Shown piece after piece: positions 21,367-31,323 of a stretch of 64,000 nt of DNA. Under the pieces are notes generated by a model. The model did not search any database. It was not told where the DNA came from and saw only the letters and a list, made by a program, of their open reading frames with translations. Made by a program: the position numbers and the translations under genes. The DNA is taken from contig NZ_AP017372.2 of assembly GCF_002356555.2 (NCBI RefSeq), positions 1-64,000 of the forward strand, given 5' to 3'. Position 1 is the stretch's first letter; every line of letters begins with the position of its first letter. Source of the DNA: Halorhodospira halochloris (GTDB taxonomy: Bacteria; Pseudomonadota; Gammaproteobacteria; Nitrococcales; Halorhodospiraceae).

Positions 21367-22257
21367 ATGGCTACAAGATACTGCGCTATAAGCAAAAGCA
21401 TGACAAATAACCAGAACGCTATTAGGGAGACTGAGTTCGCAGCTAGCAATAAACTGCCGTGGAAACTTTTTATGCTGCTGCTGCTAGTGGCTGGTTTAAG
21501 CGCCGCAAGGGCGGAGCTAGAGGAGTCTACTGTTAGCTCCGATGAGGTAGAGAACGGTGAATATAGATTGGCCGCGCTCATTATTGATGATATCGGTGAT
21601 CTACGCCAACCAGGAATACGAGCTATTAACCTACCGGCTAATGTAGCCATTTCGGTGCTTCCGCATACGCCTTTCGGTACAGAGCTTGCTGAGTTGGCCC
21701 ATGAACAGGGCCGTGAGGTGATGCTACATATGCCTATGGAAGCGAAGAACAGAACCGATCCTGGGCCTGGGGCGATATATCTGGATATGGATGAGCACGA
21801 TGTTCGCCGAGCGATGCGTGCAGCGCTAGCAGATGTCCCTCACGCCCGCGGCGTCAACAACCACATGGGCAGCCTTATTACCCGCCATCCGGGACATATG
21901 CAGTGGGTTATGGAGGAACTCAAAAGAGCCGGAGATCTCTATTTCATCGACAGCCGAACCTCAGCACGCTCGGTAGCGCAAGAGTTAGCCAAGGAATATG
22001 GGTTGAAGAACAGCGCGCGGGTGATCTTCATCGATCCACAGCGTGATGAGGAGATTATTGAGAAGCAGATAAAAGACTTTATAGCTACTGCGCATAGCGA
22101 AGACGGCGCGATAGCGATTGGCCACCCCTATCCAGAGACCCTTGACTTACTAGAAGAGTATTTGCCAAAACTAAGGGGTAAGGGAATCAAATTGGTCCCA
22201 CCTAGTGTCTTAGTCGATAAACCGGCCGGTGACCCGGTAGAGGAGATGCACCCATGA
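21367..22257 (+). CDS. yibQ: Divergent polysaccharide deacetylase family protein (YibQ)
   Basis: Exported or membrane-anchored NodB-like protein. The hydrophobic segment is near residues 30-48 (LPWKLFMLLLLVAGLSAARA). The deacetylase-like core has LAALIIDDIGD, HMPMEAKNRTDPGPGAI, NNHMGSLITR, FIDSRTS and IAIGHPYPETL, which characterise the divergent family next to envC/ctpA. The reaction it performs is not established. The start is uncertain because no clear ribosome binding site precedes ATG 21367; ATG 21400 is the alternative. It follows the hairpin element, so it may be transcriptionally separated from ctpA. The stop overlaps the next gene by four bases. Confidence 0.85.
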   Translation: MATRYCAISKSMTNNQNAIRETEFAASNKLPWKLFMLLLLVAGLSAARAELEESTVSSDEVENGEYRLAALIIDDIGDLRQPGIRAINLPANVAISVLPHTPFGTELAELAHEQGREVMLHMPMEAKNRTDPGPGAIYLDMDEHDVRRAMRAALADVPHARGVNNHMGSLITRHPGHMQWVMEELKRAGDLYFIDSRTSARSVAQELAKEYGLKNSARVIFIDPQRDEEIIEKQIKDFIATAHSEDGAIAIGHPYPETLDLLEEYLPKLRGKGIKLVPPSVLVDKPAGDPVEEMHP

Positions 22258-22817
22258 GCACGCAAGCCTTGCTGCTATTAGCCGAGGGTAGCGAAGAACT
22301 TGAGGCGGTAACAGTCGTTGATTTGTTGCGACGCGCCGGGATAAATATCACAGTAGCTGGCCTAGATAGTGGTCTGGTAAAGGCTAGCAGAGGGGTTGTA
22401 CTCCAACCGGACGTCGCTTTTGACGCTATTGCTGAGCAGAACTTCGATATTGTTATCCTGCCTGGTGGACTAGCAGGCACAGAGAAACTAGAGTCCGATA
22501 CACGGGTAATTGGCCTGCTGAAAAGCCAAAATGAGGCTGGGCGCTGGATTGCTGCCATTTGTGCTGCACCACGGATACTCGTTGAGGCCGACATTCTTAA
22601 CAATCGACGTGCTACTGCATTTCCAACCCAACTTGAATCAAAGGGGGTTGAGCCGGTCGATGAGCCAGTGATGGTCGACGGCAATTTGATCACCTCCCGC
22701 GGCCCCGGAACTGCTATAGACTTTGCGCTACAGATAATAGAAAAATTAGCCGGTGAGGCCAAAGCAGCGGAGGTCGAAGAGTCACTAAAAAGGCCTGCAG
22801 ATCATCGTAAGTATTAA
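22254..22817 (+). CDS. DJ-1/PfpI family protein (ThiJ/YajL-like)
   Basis: 187-residue member of the DJ-1 superfamily. The conserved acidic residue near the N-terminus is in LLLAEGSEELEAVT. The nucleophile elbow has WIAAICAAPRIL, in which the cysteine is the redox-sensitive residue. The later TSRGPGTAIDFAL motif is also typical. Members protect proteins from oxidation or carbonyl damage; the exact activity is debated. The start overlaps the stop of the upstream gene (ATGA) with GAGGAG seven bases before it. It is convergent with ubiB. Confidence 0.9.
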   Translation: MSTQALLLLAEGSEELEAVTVVDLLRRAGINITVAGLDSGLVKASRGVVLQPDVAFDAIAEQNFDIVILPGGLAGTEKLESDTRVIGLLKSQNEAGRWIAAICAAPRILVEADILNNRRATAFPTQLESKGVEPVDEPVMVDGNLITSRGPGTAIDFALQIIEKLAGEAKAAEVEESLKRPADHRKY

Positions 22818-22839
22818 GATGATTGGGGTTGCCCTTTAC

Positions 22840-24495
22840 CTAGCGGCGCAGCGCATACCCCAAGCCGATCAGCCCGGCAGAGCCGAGCAGCCATGCAGCT
22901 AGCGGGACCTCAGCTAGTGAGTCGGTTGCCCCCCCTTGATAGGCAAGAAGCGCGGCAATTATTAGCGCGCTACCAGCAATAACCGCATACATGCGCCGAT
23001 TACTCCGCCGCAGATCGTTACGCAGGTTAGCCATCTCTTGACTTTGGCGCTGCATCTCAGTACGCACTGTTTGCAAATCATTGAGTCCGCGATCGAGTCG
23101 ATTGGGTAATTCCGGCAATTTCTCGCCCCACTCTGGGAACTGCCGGCGCATCTTGCGCATAACCGCATGCGGGCCAAGTTCATCACGCATCCAGCGCTGT
23201 AGGAAAGGCTTAGCTGTTACCCACAAATCCAGGTCGGGATATAGACTGCGGCCAAGCCCCTCAACATTAAGGAGTGTCTTCTGCAACAGCACCAACTGAG
23301 GCTGGACCTGCATATCGAAGCGCCGCCCGGTTTGAAAGAGTCTGATGAGTAACTGCGCAAAGGATATCTCGTGCAGCGGACGCTCAAATATAGGCTCACA
23401 GACGGTGCGAATAGCTGCTTCTAGCTCATCTACCCGGGTGTTCTCAGGTACCCAGCCGGACTCGACGTGCAGCTCTGCAACGCGGCGGTAGTCGCGGTTG
23501 AAAAAAGCCATAAAATTACCGGCTAGGTAGTGATGATCAACTGGTGAGAGCGAACCCATAATACCGAAATCGATCGCTATATAGCGTGGGTCGTCAGGGC
23601 GATTTGGATCTACAAAGACATTCCCTGGGTGCATGTCGGCATGAAAGAAACTGTGCCGAAAGACTTGGGTAAAGAATATTTCCGTGCCGCGTTCGGCTAG
23701 CAACTTAAGGTTGGTGCCATGGGCTCGCAGGGTCTCTATATCACTGACCGGGATACCCTCAATACGCTCCATGACGAGTACATCGCGGCTGGTATACCGC
23801 CAAAAGATAGCCGGCACATAGAGCAGGTTAGAATCCTCGAAGTTGCGGCGCAGCTGGGAGGCGTTGGCGGCCTCGCGCATCAGATCTAGTTCATCATTGA
23901 GGTTTTTTTCCAGCTCAGCTATCACCTCAACTGGATGCAGACGCCTGGCATCGGGGACATAGCGTTCAGCCAAGCGGGCAGCGGTATAGAGTAACTCGAT
24001 ATCGTGATGGATTACGTTCCGAATTCCCGGCCGAACTATCTTAACCACTACTTCGGTACCGTCATGCAGCTTAGCTCCATGGACTTGTGCAATGGAAGCA
24101 GAGGCTATCGGTACATTATTGAATTCGCCAAAGGCGGCGCTAACGGGCTCGCCAAGACTGCGCTCAACAATTCGCCGCGCATCCTCATAAGGGAATGGCG
24201 GGACCTTGTTTTGCAGCATGGCGAGTTCTTCGGCGACATCAGCGGGGAGAAAATCGCGTCGCGTGGAGAGAATCTGGCCAAGCTTGACAAAGATGGGCCC
24301 GAGCTCTTCAAGGGCACGGCGCAGCCTAACACCCCGGGGGACAGATGAGCTACGCACCCAGCGCCACGGCATGAAGATACCGAGAAAACGCAGAGGCCGA
24401 AAAATCGGGGTGGCAAGTACCACCTCATCAACCCCGTTCCGGAGCATAGCGAGCTGGATTCGGGTCAGCCGGAAAAATTGCCCCGGACCGATCAT
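22840..24495 (-). CDS. ubiB: Ubiquinone biosynthesis protein kinase-like UbiB
   Basis: Atypical membrane kinase/ATPase (ABC1/COQ8 family) needed for ubiquinone synthesis. The KxGQ motif is VKLGQILSTRRDFLP, and the invariant A-rich loop occurs as IASASIAQVHGAKL. The catalytic HADMHPGN and AIDFGIMG motifs are present. Two C-terminal transmembrane helices (about residues 500-550) anchor it. 551 residues. It lies 43 bases after ubiE; ubiJ, which often separates the two, is not present here. Confidence 0.95.
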   Translation of the reverse strand: MIGPGQFFRLTRIQLAMLRNGVDEVVLATPIFRPLRFLGIFMPWRWVRSSSVPRGVRLRRALEELGPIFVKLGQILSTRRDFLPADVAEELAMLQNKVPPFPYEDARRIVERSLGEPVSAAFGEFNNVPIASASIAQVHGAKLHDGTEVVVKIVRPGIRNVIHHDIELLYTAARLAERYVPDARRLHPVEVIAELEKNLNDELDLMREAANASQLRRNFEDSNLLYVPAIFWRYTSRDVLVMERIEGIPVSDIETLRAHGTNLKLLAERGTEIFFTQVFRHSFFHADMHPGNVFVDPNRPDDPRYIAIDFGIMGSLSPVDHHYLAGNFMAFFNRDYRRVAELHVESGWVPENTRVDELEAAIRTVCEPIFERPLHEISFAQLLIRLFQTGRRFDMQVQPQLVLLQKTLLNVEGLGRSLYPDLDLWVTAKPFLQRWMRDELGPHAVMRKMRRQFPEWGEKLPELPNRLDRGLNDLQTVRTEMQRQSQEMANLRNDLRRSNRRMYAVIAGSALIIAALLAYQGGATDSLAEVPLAAWLLGSAGLIGLGYALRR

Positions 24496-24538
24496 CGCAA
24501 AAGATTCTTAGCGCTTGGAGCCTGAGCTAAACCGAAGA

Positions 24539-25288
24539 TCAATATACCCACCCATGGTGAATAGCTACTACTCCCGCAGTCAACAAGTTATAGCCGCAGT
24601 CCTCAAAGCCGGCATTTTCCATCATGTTCGATAGTGTCTGAGCATCTGGGTGGACCCGAATTGACTCGGCTAGATAACGATAACTGTCTGGATCATCAAC
24701 AATTAATTTACCCATTATGGGCATGACCCGAAATGAATAAAGGTCATAAAAAGGCCGCAATGCAGCAACCTGAACATGAGAGAACTCAAGGATTATCGCC
24801 CTGCCCCCAGGGCGCAGTACACGTCGCATTTCGGCCAAGGCTCGATCTTTATTTGTGACGTTACGCAGGCCAAAGCCTATAGTTACCCGATCAAAAGAGC
24901 CATCGGGAAAGGGCAGGAACTCGGCATCACAGCGCACATAGGAAGCTTGTGAATCAATGCCCTCATTTATAAACCGATCGCGTCCTCGCTGGAGCATTGC
25001 AGCGTTAATGTCGCTGAGGACAACATGGCCATCATCACCCACCTTATCAAGCGCTAGCCGAGCTAAATCGCCCGTTCCGCCAGCTAAATCGAGCACATCC
25101 TGACCCTTGCTTAGCATGGCTTGGGCTATCGCCCGGCGTTTCCACAACCGGTGCATCCCGGCAGACATTAGATCGTTCATTAAATCATAACGATCTGCCA
25201 CCGAGTCGAATACCGAACCGACGTGACGCGCTTTCTCAGCAACCGGTACTTCTTGGTACCCAAAGTGAGTGGTCTTATCTTCGTTCAA
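24539..25288 (-). CDS. ubiE: Ubiquinone/menaquinone C-methyltransferase UbiE
   Basis: SAM-dependent C-methyltransferase acting in both ubiquinone and menaquinone synthesis. The N-terminal [28 protein letters not shown] motif [12 protein letters not shown] and [15 protein letters not shown] are all standard. 249 residues. It is 60 bases downstream of hslU and heads ubiE-ubiB. The presence of menA at 62.6 kb suggests the dual activity is used in this organism. Confidence 0.96.
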   Translation of the reverse strand: MNEDKTTHFGYQEVPVAEKARHVGSVFDSVADRYDLMNDLMSAGMHRLWKRRAIAQAMLSKGQDVLDLAGGTGDLARLALDKVGDDGHVVLSDINAAMLQRGRDRFINEGIDSQASYVRCDAEFLPFPDGSFDRVTIGFGLRNVTNKDRALAEMRRVLRPGGRAIILEFSHVQVAALRPFYDLYSFRVMPIMGKLIVDDPDSYRYLAESIRVHPDAQTLSNMMENAGFEDCGYNLLTAGVVAIHHGWVY

Positions 25289-25348
25289 TCTTCTTTCCTT
25301 CCCTATCTTGAGGCCTGATCAGCGCATGGCCCCCGAATGAGCTCTGCG

Positions 25349-26686
25349 CTAAAGAATGTACCTGCTCAGATCCTCATCAGAGGCTAGGCCCGAAAGGTTC
25401 TGATCAACATATTCAGCATCAACCGTACGGTTCTGCCCACCTAAATCAGCTGCTTCAAAAGAGAGCTGCTCAAGCAGCCTTTCCATTACGGTGTGTAGCC
25501 GCCGTGCGCCGATATTTTCTGTGCTCTCGTTTACTTGGCGGGCAATCTCAGCGATGCGCTGGACACCATCGTCAGTGATCTCCAAAGTAAGATTTTCGGC
25601 AGACATCAGGGCCTTGTACTGTGCGACCAACGAACTGTCTGGTTCGGTCAATATACGGACAAACTCCTCTGCGCCAAGGGCATCAAGCTCAACACGGATG
25701 GGCAGTCGGCCCTGGAGCTCGGGAATGAGATCTGATGGTTTAGCAACATGGAAAGCGCCAGATGCAATGAACAAGATATGATCGGTACGTACCATGCCGT
25801 GCTTAGTGGACACGGTTGCCCCCTCGACTAGGGGAAGCAAATCACGCTGCACTCCCTCTCGAGAAACATCTCCTCCGCTGCCGCTTTGCTCAGCTCTTTT
25901 GGTCACTTTGTCGATTTCGTCAAGGAAGACAATGCCCTGCTCTTCAACGCGCTTAACAGCCTCGGCTTTGACCTCCTCCTCGTTGACCATCTTAGCAGCC
26001 TCTTCATCGCGGAGAACGCGATGCGCCTCTCGCAAGGGCAGTTTGCGCCGCTGCATACGCTCTTGGCCCATATTCCGAAATAGCCCCTGGAGCTGATTCG
26101 ACATCTCCTCCATGCCTGGTGGAGCCATGATCTCCACACCTGGGCCGCCAGCCTGTACCTCGACCTCTATCTCTTTGTCATCGAGTTCGCCTTTGCGGAT
26201 CTTCTGTCGGAACTTTTCCCGCGTCGCGCTCTCGGAGCGATCTTGGGTACTGTCGGAGCTGCTCGGTCGTGGCAAGAGGGCATCGAGGAGGCGCTCCTCA
26301 GCAGCATATTCGGCTTGCTGCTGCTTCTCCTGGATGGCCTCTTCACGGACCAACTTAAGGGCTTGATCGGTCAGATCGCGGATGATCGATTCGACGTCGC
26401 GACCGACGTACCCTACCTCGGTGAACTTAGTCGCCTCTATCTTGATAAAAGGCGCCCGAGCCAGTTTGGCTAAGCGACGGGCGATCTCAGTCTTACCCAC
26501 CCCGGTAGGACCGATCATGAGAATATTCTTGGGCGTGATCTCGCTGCGCAACGGCTCCTCGACCTGCATCCGCCGCCAGCGATTGCGCAACGCGATTGCC
26601 ACTGCACGCTTGGCCTCAGCTTGGCCTACAATATGCTTATCGAGTTCCTGGACGATTTCGCGCGGTGTCATCGTGGCTTCTGTCAT
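25349..26686 (-). CDS. hslU: ATP-dependent protease ATPase subunit HslU
   Basis: AAA+ unfoldase of the HslUV protease. Walker A is [15 protein letters not shown] and Walker B is [10 protein letters not shown]. The insertion (I) domain is at about residues 110-240, and the C-terminal tail ending DLSRYIL docks into HslV. ATG 26686 is preferred since GAGGAG lies eight bases upstream; a GTG two codons earlier is too close to it. It follows hslV by two bases. Confidence 0.96.
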   Translation of the reverse strand: MTEATMTPREIVQELDKHIVGQAEAKRAVAIALRNRWRRMQVEEPLRSEITPKNILMIGPTGVGKTEIARRLAKLARAPFIKIEATKFTEVGYVGRDVESIIRDLTDQALKLVREEAIQEKQQQAEYAAEERLLDALLPRPSSSDSTQDRSESATREKFRQKIRKGELDDKEIEVEVQAGGPGVEIMAPPGMEEMSNQLQGLFRNMGQERMQRRKLPLREAHRVLRDEEAAKMVNEEEVKAEAVKRVEEQGIVFLDEIDKVTKRAEQSGSGGDVSREGVQRDLLPLVEGATVSTKHGMVRTDHILFIASGAFHVAKPSDLIPELQGRLPIRVELDALGAEEFVRILTEPDSSLVAQYKALMSAENLTLEITDDGVQRIAEIARQVNESTENIGARRLHTVMERLLEQLSFEAADLGGQNRTVDAEYVDQNLSGLASDEDLSRYIL

Positions 26687-26688
26687 GC

Positions 26689-27246
26689 TCACGGCTCCTC
26701 AGGTGCCTCATCGGGCAATGTTTCGATAGTAATGTGGCGATTAGTGTAGACACATATATCACCAGCAATCTCCAGCGAACGTTTGGTAATCTGTTCGGCA
26801 GATAGCTCTGTCGATTGCATGAGAGCAGTTGCAGCTGCTTGAGCGTAAGGCCCACCAGAGCCAACCGCCATAAGCGAATTCTCGGGCTCGATGACATCGC
26901 CAGTGCCGGATAGGGTAAGGATTGTATCGGTATTGGCGACTATCAGCAGCGCTTCTAGACGGCGCAGAGCACGGTCAGACCGCCACTCCTTAGCTAGTTC
27001 AACGGCCGAGCGAGCCAACTGGCCGTGGTGCTTTTCTAACTGACCCTCGAATCGTTCGAATAATGTAAACGCATCCGCAGTCGCACCGGCAAATCCGGCA
27101 ATCACCCGCCCGTGGTATAGCCGCCTTACTTTACGCGCATTGCCCTTAAGGACTGTGCTGCCCAAAGTAACTTGACCGTCCCCGCCTAGGGCAACACGAC
27201 CGTTGCGGTGCACAGCCAATATTGTGGTTCCATGTAGTTGTTCCAA
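26689..27246 (-). CDS. hslV: ATP-dependent protease subunit HslV
   Basis: Proteasome-like peptidase that forms dodecamers with HslU. The N-terminal threonine nucleophile lies in [12 protein letters not shown], after a short propeptide-like [50 protein letters not shown] and [13 protein letters not shown] follow. The start is drawn at TTG 27246, five bases after GGAGAG; a GTG one codon upstream is an alternative. It is divergent from xerC, a linkage reminiscent of the codV-clpQY group of Firmicutes. Confidence 0.94.
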   Translation of the reverse strand: MEQLHGTTILAVHRNGRVALGGDGQVTLGSTVLKGNARKVRRLYHGRVIAGFAGATADAFTLFERFEGQLEKHHGQLARSAVELAKEWRSDRALRRLEALLIVANTDTILTLSGTGDVIEPENSLMAVGSGGPYAQAAATALMQSTELSAEQITKRSLEIAGDICVYTNRHITIETLPDEAPEEP

Positions 27247-27379
27247 CACAGCTCTCCGTGAAGCTCGGGATTATCTGGACTTCGATCTTTGTGGGGCATA
27301 TTGTACAGAAGGGGAGGGGGATGGTGTTATCTCTGTAGCACCATTGAGAGATCCGCTGTTGATATGGGTAATCTATAAG

Positions 27380-28327
27380 ATGAGTTGTTTATTGGAAGAA
27401 GATTGGCTGACCCGCTTTGAAACTCACCTAGCTACTGAGAGGCGACTGGCAGAGCTGACTCAAAAAAATTACCAAAGAGACCTTAAGGCGTTCATGAAGT
27501 TTTGTGCCGAGCGCGAGGTCGCTTCTTGGAGTAGCGTGAGCGACGCGCTAGTAAGAACGTTTATAGCCCAAGGGCGCCGTCAGGGTTTGGGTTCTGCAAG
27601 CCTTGCTCGGCGCTTGGCCGCACTTCGCTCGTTCTTCCGCTTCCTGATCAGAGAGGGTGTTCTTAACAGCGACCCTGCCCAAGATATACAGGCACCTAGA
27701 GCCAACAAAAGACTGCCCAATACCCTGGATCCAGATGAGGTCGCGGCGCTTCTGGATGGTGGAGTAAAAACCACGACGACTAATCGTGATGCAGATGATG
27801 AGCCACTGCTCATGCGTGATCGAGCCATCTATGAGCTAATCTATTCGAGCGGACTACGGCTAAACGAAGTAGTTAGTCTTAACACCGTCGACGTAGATAT
27901 AGCAGAAGGTGCCGTCAAGGTCTCCGGTAAGGGTGCCAAGGAACGCATAGTTCCAGTAGGTAACTTGGCTATAAGAGCACTCAAGGCTTGGCTACCGGCG
28001 CGATCATTAATGGCAGCGGCTGATGAGCGCGCGATGTTCGTAGGTCGTCACGGTAGGCGGTTGGGGGCGCGGAATGTGCAAAAGAGGTTAAACCAACTAG
28101 CAGCTATGAATGGAGTACAGCGCCGGGTCCATCCTCACATGCTACGTCACTCGTTTGCCACGCATCTACTCGAATCAAGTGGTGATCTGCGGGCTGTTCA
28201 AGAGTTGCTGGGACATGCGAACCTCTCGACTACCCAAATCTACACCCATCTCGATTTCCAACACCTAGCGCAGGTCTACGATAATGCTCACCCGCGAGCC
28301 CGCAAAGGGGGCGAGAACGATTCATAA
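27380..28327 (+). CDS. xerC: Tyrosine recombinase XerC
   Basis: Site-specific recombinase that with XerD resolves chromosome dimers at dif. The SAM-like N-terminal core-binding domain is followed by catalytic residues Arg in YSSGLRLNEVV, Lys in VSGKGAKERIVPV, HxxR in HPHMLRHSFATHLL, His in LGHANLSTTQ and the tyrosine nucleophile in IYTHLD. Start ATG 27380 gives 315 residues. The open frame extends back to 27203, but that part is unlike the family and overlaps the hslV start region. A rho-independent terminator follows. Confidence 0.92.
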   Translation: MSCLLEEDWLTRFETHLATERRLAELTQKNYQRDLKAFMKFCAEREVASWSSVSDALVRTFIAQGRRQGLGSASLARRLAALRSFFRFLIREGVLNSDPAQDIQAPRANKRLPNTLDPDEVAALLDGGVKTTTTNRDADDEPLLMRDRAIYELIYSSGLRLNEVVSLNTVDVDIAEGAVKVSGKGAKERIVPVGNLAIRALKAWLPARSLMAAADERAMFVGRHGRRLGARNVQKRLNQLAAMNGVQRRVHPHMLRHSFATHLLESSGDLRAVQELLGHANLSTTQIYTHLDFQHLAQVYDNAHPRARKGGENDS

Positions 28328-28343
28328 ACCACGCTATAACTCT

Positions 28344-28365
28344 AGGCTATACGTTTAGCCTTTTT
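28344..28365 (+). terminator. Rho-independent terminator of xerC
   Basis: Short stem AGGCTA (28344-28349) and TAGCCT (28356-28361) with a six-base loop, followed directly by TTTTT. It lies 16 bases after the xerC stop and abuts the converging stop codon of the DUF484 gene. Confidence 0.75.
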
Positions 28366-29086
28366 ATTCATTCAGCTCCGTATTGGTCAACAAACGCTGT
28401 AAGGTTACGGCCGCTACCGTGCCTAGTCGACGCAGAAAGACCGTCCCTTGCCCAGCATGGTAGCGCTCAGGATCGCTGCTTCCGATTCCGAGCAGGCCTA
28501 AGGTCCTAGTGTCAGTTACTAAAGGAACAACGGCTGCGCTTGCTAATTGTCTCTCAGTTGTAGGAAAGAGGACTTGCTGTTGAGCCGTGCTAATAGCGCC
28601 ACAGAGCGGTTTTTGACTATCAAAAATCTCTTGTACAGCCTCTAGCTCACTGCTGTCTGCGGCTACCACCTCTGCTATGGAATCGGTGCGTTCTTCTTCC
28701 GCCGCAGACAGGACAAGGACTATCCCCACCGCATCTGCCTGAAAGCCCTCTTGCAGCCCAGAGCGCAGACTAGCAACCGCGCTTTGCAAGTCCTCCGCTC
28801 GAATAAGCTCTATAGTCAACTCGTGGAGGCGCTCGGCTGTCCCATCGTTATGACGTGCAACGTTGAGTAGTTCATGCAAGCGTTGATTCAAAGATTGATT
28901 CTGTTCGCGCAGAACCTTTACCTGGTACTCGATGAGTGATATAGCGTCGCCACACTCATGACGCAGATCAAGTTGATTAAGGATTTGTGGATGCCGAGCA
29001 AAAAAGTCTGGATGCTCTGCTAAGTACTCCGCTACATCCGTCTCGTATACCGCTTTTGATTGTTGTTCCGGTGCGCTTTGGCTCAC
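28364..29086 (-). CDS. DUF484 family protein (GAF-like)
   Basis: 240-residue protein of the DUF484 family, found between dapF and xerC in many Gammaproteobacteria. The typical N-terminal VAEYLAEHPDFFARHPQILNQLDLRH is present, followed by a coiled stretch (KVLREQNQSLNQRLHELL) and a GAF-like domain ending GTVFLRRLGTVAAVTLQRLL. Function is unknown. The start codon is GTG. It follows dapF by seven bases, so it is in the lptM-lysA-dapF unit. Here xerC is on the opposite strand, convergent with this gene, rather than downstream in the operon. Confidence 0.9.
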   Translation of the reverse strand: MSQSAPEQQSKAVYETDVAEYLAEHPDFFARHPQILNQLDLRHECGDAISLIEYQVKVLREQNQSLNQRLHELLNVARHNDGTAERLHELTIELIRAEDLQSAVASLRSGLQEGFQADAVGIVLVLSAAEEERTDSIAEVVAADSSELEAVQEIFDSQKPLCGAISTAQQQVLFPTTERQLASAAVVPLVTDTRTLGLLGIGSSDPERYHAGQGTVFLRRLGTVAAVTLQRLLTNTELNE

Positions 29087-29093
29087 GCCTAAC

Positions 29094-29924
29094 CTATATG
29101 TTTATCTCGCCGTGAAAAACCGCGCGCGCCGGCCCGGTCATCATGACCGGTTCACTGTCCGCGCGCCACCCAATCTCAAGTTGTCCACCTGGCAACTCTA
29201 CATTAACCGTACTGTCAAGTAAGCCGCGCAAGCGCCCGGCCACAACCGCTGCACAGGCACCGGTGCCGCATGCCGGCGTTTCCCCGACCCCTCGTTCATA
29301 TACACGCAGCATTACACTATCACGGCTTTTGACTTGCATGAATCCCACATTGGTGCGATTGGGAAATCGTGGATGTGCCCCAATAACAGTTCCTAGCTCA
29401 TGCACAGGGGCTGTAGCGATATCATCAACGACCAAAACGGCATGTGGATTACCCATCGAGACAGCGCTGATGTCAACGCTGCCTGACGTAGTCTCAAGGT
29501 TGTAAGTAACCTCCTGAGCAGATGCCCTAAATGGTATCATTTCCGGCTTTAGTAAAGGTGCGCCCATATCCACGGTCACCTTGCCGTCACGGGCAATCTC
29601 AACCACATTGATGCCAAGCCCCGTCTCTACATATATCCGGGGACCGCTAACAATCCCTTCGTTTACTAAAAAACGGGCCAAGCAGCGCACGCCGTTACCA
29701 CAATGCTCGACTTCACTACCATCGGCATTGAATATTCGGTAGCGTACATCTGCGCCGACATCACGCGCGGCTTCAGCTAACAAAACCTGGTCGCACCCCA
29801 CACCGCGGCGTCGGTCGGATAATAGCTTTATCTGTTCAGCGCTTAGCTTTAGCGGTTGTTGCATGGCATTAAGGACAACAAAATCGTTGCCCAGCGCTTC
29901 CATTTTAGTAAAGCGCATAGACAC
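29094..29924 (-). CDS. dapF: Diaminopimelate epimerase
   Basis: Converts LL- to meso-diaminopimelate for lysine and peptidoglycan. The two catalytic cysteines are visible in EHCGNGVRCLARFL and PACGTGACAAVVAG. The N-terminal MRFTKMEALGNDFVV is typical. 276 residues. It lies five bases after lysA and before the DUF484 gene on the same strand. Confidence 0.97.
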   Translation of the reverse strand: MSMRFTKMEALGNDFVVLNAMQQPLKLSAEQIKLLSDRRRGVGCDQVLLAEAARDVGADVRYRIFNADGSEVEHCGNGVRCLARFLVNEGIVSGPRIYVETGLGINVVEIARDGKVTVDMGAPLLKPEMIPFRASAQEVTYNLETTSGSVDISAVSMGNPHAVLVVDDIATAPVHELGTVIGAHPRFPNRTNVGFMQVKSRDSVMLRVYERGVGETPACGTGACAAVVAGRLRGLLDSTVNVELPGGQLEIGWRADSEPVMMTGPARAVFHGEINI

Positions 29925-29929
29925 CTATC

Positions 29930-31189
29930 CTAGTCGCCAACAAAGACCGATTCGCCACGCATCAGGTCGTCCAAGGTTTCACGGCGGCGGATGAGGTGGG
30001 TATGGGAGCCGTCTACCAATATCTCAGCCGGCCGCGGGCGGCTGTTGTACTGTGAGGCCATTGCAAACCCATAAGCCCCAGCGCAGCGTACAGCAAGTAT
30101 ATCACCAGGCTGTACGGCCAGCTGGCAGTCTGTGGCAAAGACGTCGGCAGACTCACAAATGGGGCCAACTACGTCAATACTGCGCTGGCCATCCTGACGC
30201 AGGATAATCGGCTCAATGATATGCTCCGCGTTGTAGAGGGCTGGACGCAGGTAATCATTCATACCAGCGTCAACTACCGCGAACTCGCGCTCCCCGTTTT
30301 CTTTAAGGTACTCCACCCGGGTTAGTAAAAGTCCTGCCTCAGCTACTATGGCCCGGCCTGGCTCAAATATTAGCTCTACACCCAGGTTGGCTAACGGCGT
30401 ACTGACCGCAGCTACATGATTGCGCGGATCGGGGGCCTCTTCGTCGACATAACGGACACCAAGGCCACCGCCGACATCGATGTGGGCGATATTAATACCG
30501 CTATCTTGGAGGTGGGCAACAAACTCACCTACTCTTTCAGCTGCCTCGCGCAACGGGCGTGTCGACAGAAGCTGTGAGCCAATGTGAAATGCCACCCCTT
30601 TGACAGCCAAACTCGGACTCTGGGCCGCTCGCTTGTAGATGTCCTCTGCCTCAGCCAAAGGGATGCCAAACTTACTTTGGGCGAGCCCTGTGGATATATA
30701 AGGATGGGTCTCAGGGTCTATATCGGGGTTAATGCGCAGCGCAATTGGTGCACGGGTACGGCTTTCACTGGCTATTTTCTCAATGCGTTCAAGTTCAGCT
30801 GTCGATTCAACATTGAAGCACCGTATGCCAGCGAGCAAGGCACGTCGGATCTCCTGGGCACTCTTACCAACGCCCGAAAAGACAACCCGGCTAGCTTCGC
30901 CCCCTGCGCGTAATACGCGAGCAAGTTCGCCGCCAGAGACGATATCAAATCCAGCTCCAAATCTGGCGAGTAATGAGAGCAGAGCAAGATTGCCGTTGGC
31001 TTTGACTGCGTAACAAATTGAGCCGCGCTTACCCAAAGCCTCTTTATAGGCCATCAAATTTTCTTGCAACATGGCCCTAGAATAGATGTAGCAGGGCGTA
31101 TCAAACCGCTTAGCTATATCCTGAATTGAGACTGACTCAGCCTGCAGTTCGCCGTTCTCGTTGCGGTAAAAGCCGTCGGCTACGGTCAT
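29930..31189 (-). CDS. lysA: Diaminopimelate decarboxylase
   Basis: PLP-dependent decarboxylation of meso-DAP to lysine. The PLP lysine is in CYAVKANGNLALL, HIGSQL and the GGGLGVRY glycine loop bind the cofactor, and GPICESADVFA carries the active-site cysteine. 419 residues. The ATG overlaps the stop of the small lipoprotein gene lptM (ATGA). The unit runs lptM-lysA-dapF-DUF484. Confidence 0.97.
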   Translation of the reverse strand: MTVADGFYRNENGELQAESVSIQDIAKRFDTPCYIYSRAMLQENLMAYKEALGKRGSICYAVKANGNLALLSLLARFGAGFDIVSGGELARVLRAGGEASRVVFSGVGKSAQEIRRALLAGIRCFNVESTAELERIEKIASESRTRAPIALRINPDIDPETHPYISTGLAQSKFGIPLAEAEDIYKRAAQSPSLAVKGVAFHIGSQLLSTRPLREAAERVGEFVAHLQDSGINIAHIDVGGGLGVRYVDEEAPDPRNHVAAVSTPLANLGVELIFEPGRAIVAEAGLLLTRVEYLKENGEREFAVVDAGMNDYLRPALYNAEHIIEPIILRQDGQRSIDVVGPICESADVFATDCQLAVQPGDILAVRCAGAYGFAMASQYNSRPRPAEILVDGSHTHLIRRRETLDDLMRGESVFVGD

Positions 31190-31323
31190 TGTGTCTCCTC
31201 GGCGTTATCTTCCGGTAAGCGGAGTTCAGCCTTTTGGCCGCAGCCAATCAGGGCTAGAAAGAGTAGAGTCAAACAGGAGTAAATGCCTACCTTGGTTACT
31301 TTGCTCAGCCAGAGTTCAGCCAC
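31186..31323 (-). CDS. lptM: Small lipoprotein LptM (YifL)
   Basis: A 45-residue reading frame found by reading the minus strand upstream of lysA. It starts with GTG 31323, six bases after GAGGAGG. It has a hydrophobic signal segment (SCLTLLFLALIG) with a lipobox ending in cysteine, then CGQKAELRLPED, the hallmark of YifL/LptM. LptM associates with the LptDE translocon in the outer membrane. The stop TGA overlaps the lysA ATG, and the gene occupies the standard position before lysA. Confidence 0.9.
   Translation of the reverse strand: MAELWLSKVTKVGIYSCLTLLFLALIGCGQKAELRLPEDNAEETQ

Noticed and set aside
27247-27379. Sigma-32 heat-shock promoter for hslVU
   Set aside because: Only a partial CCCCAC -10-like element is seen, without a matching CTTGAA at the right distance.
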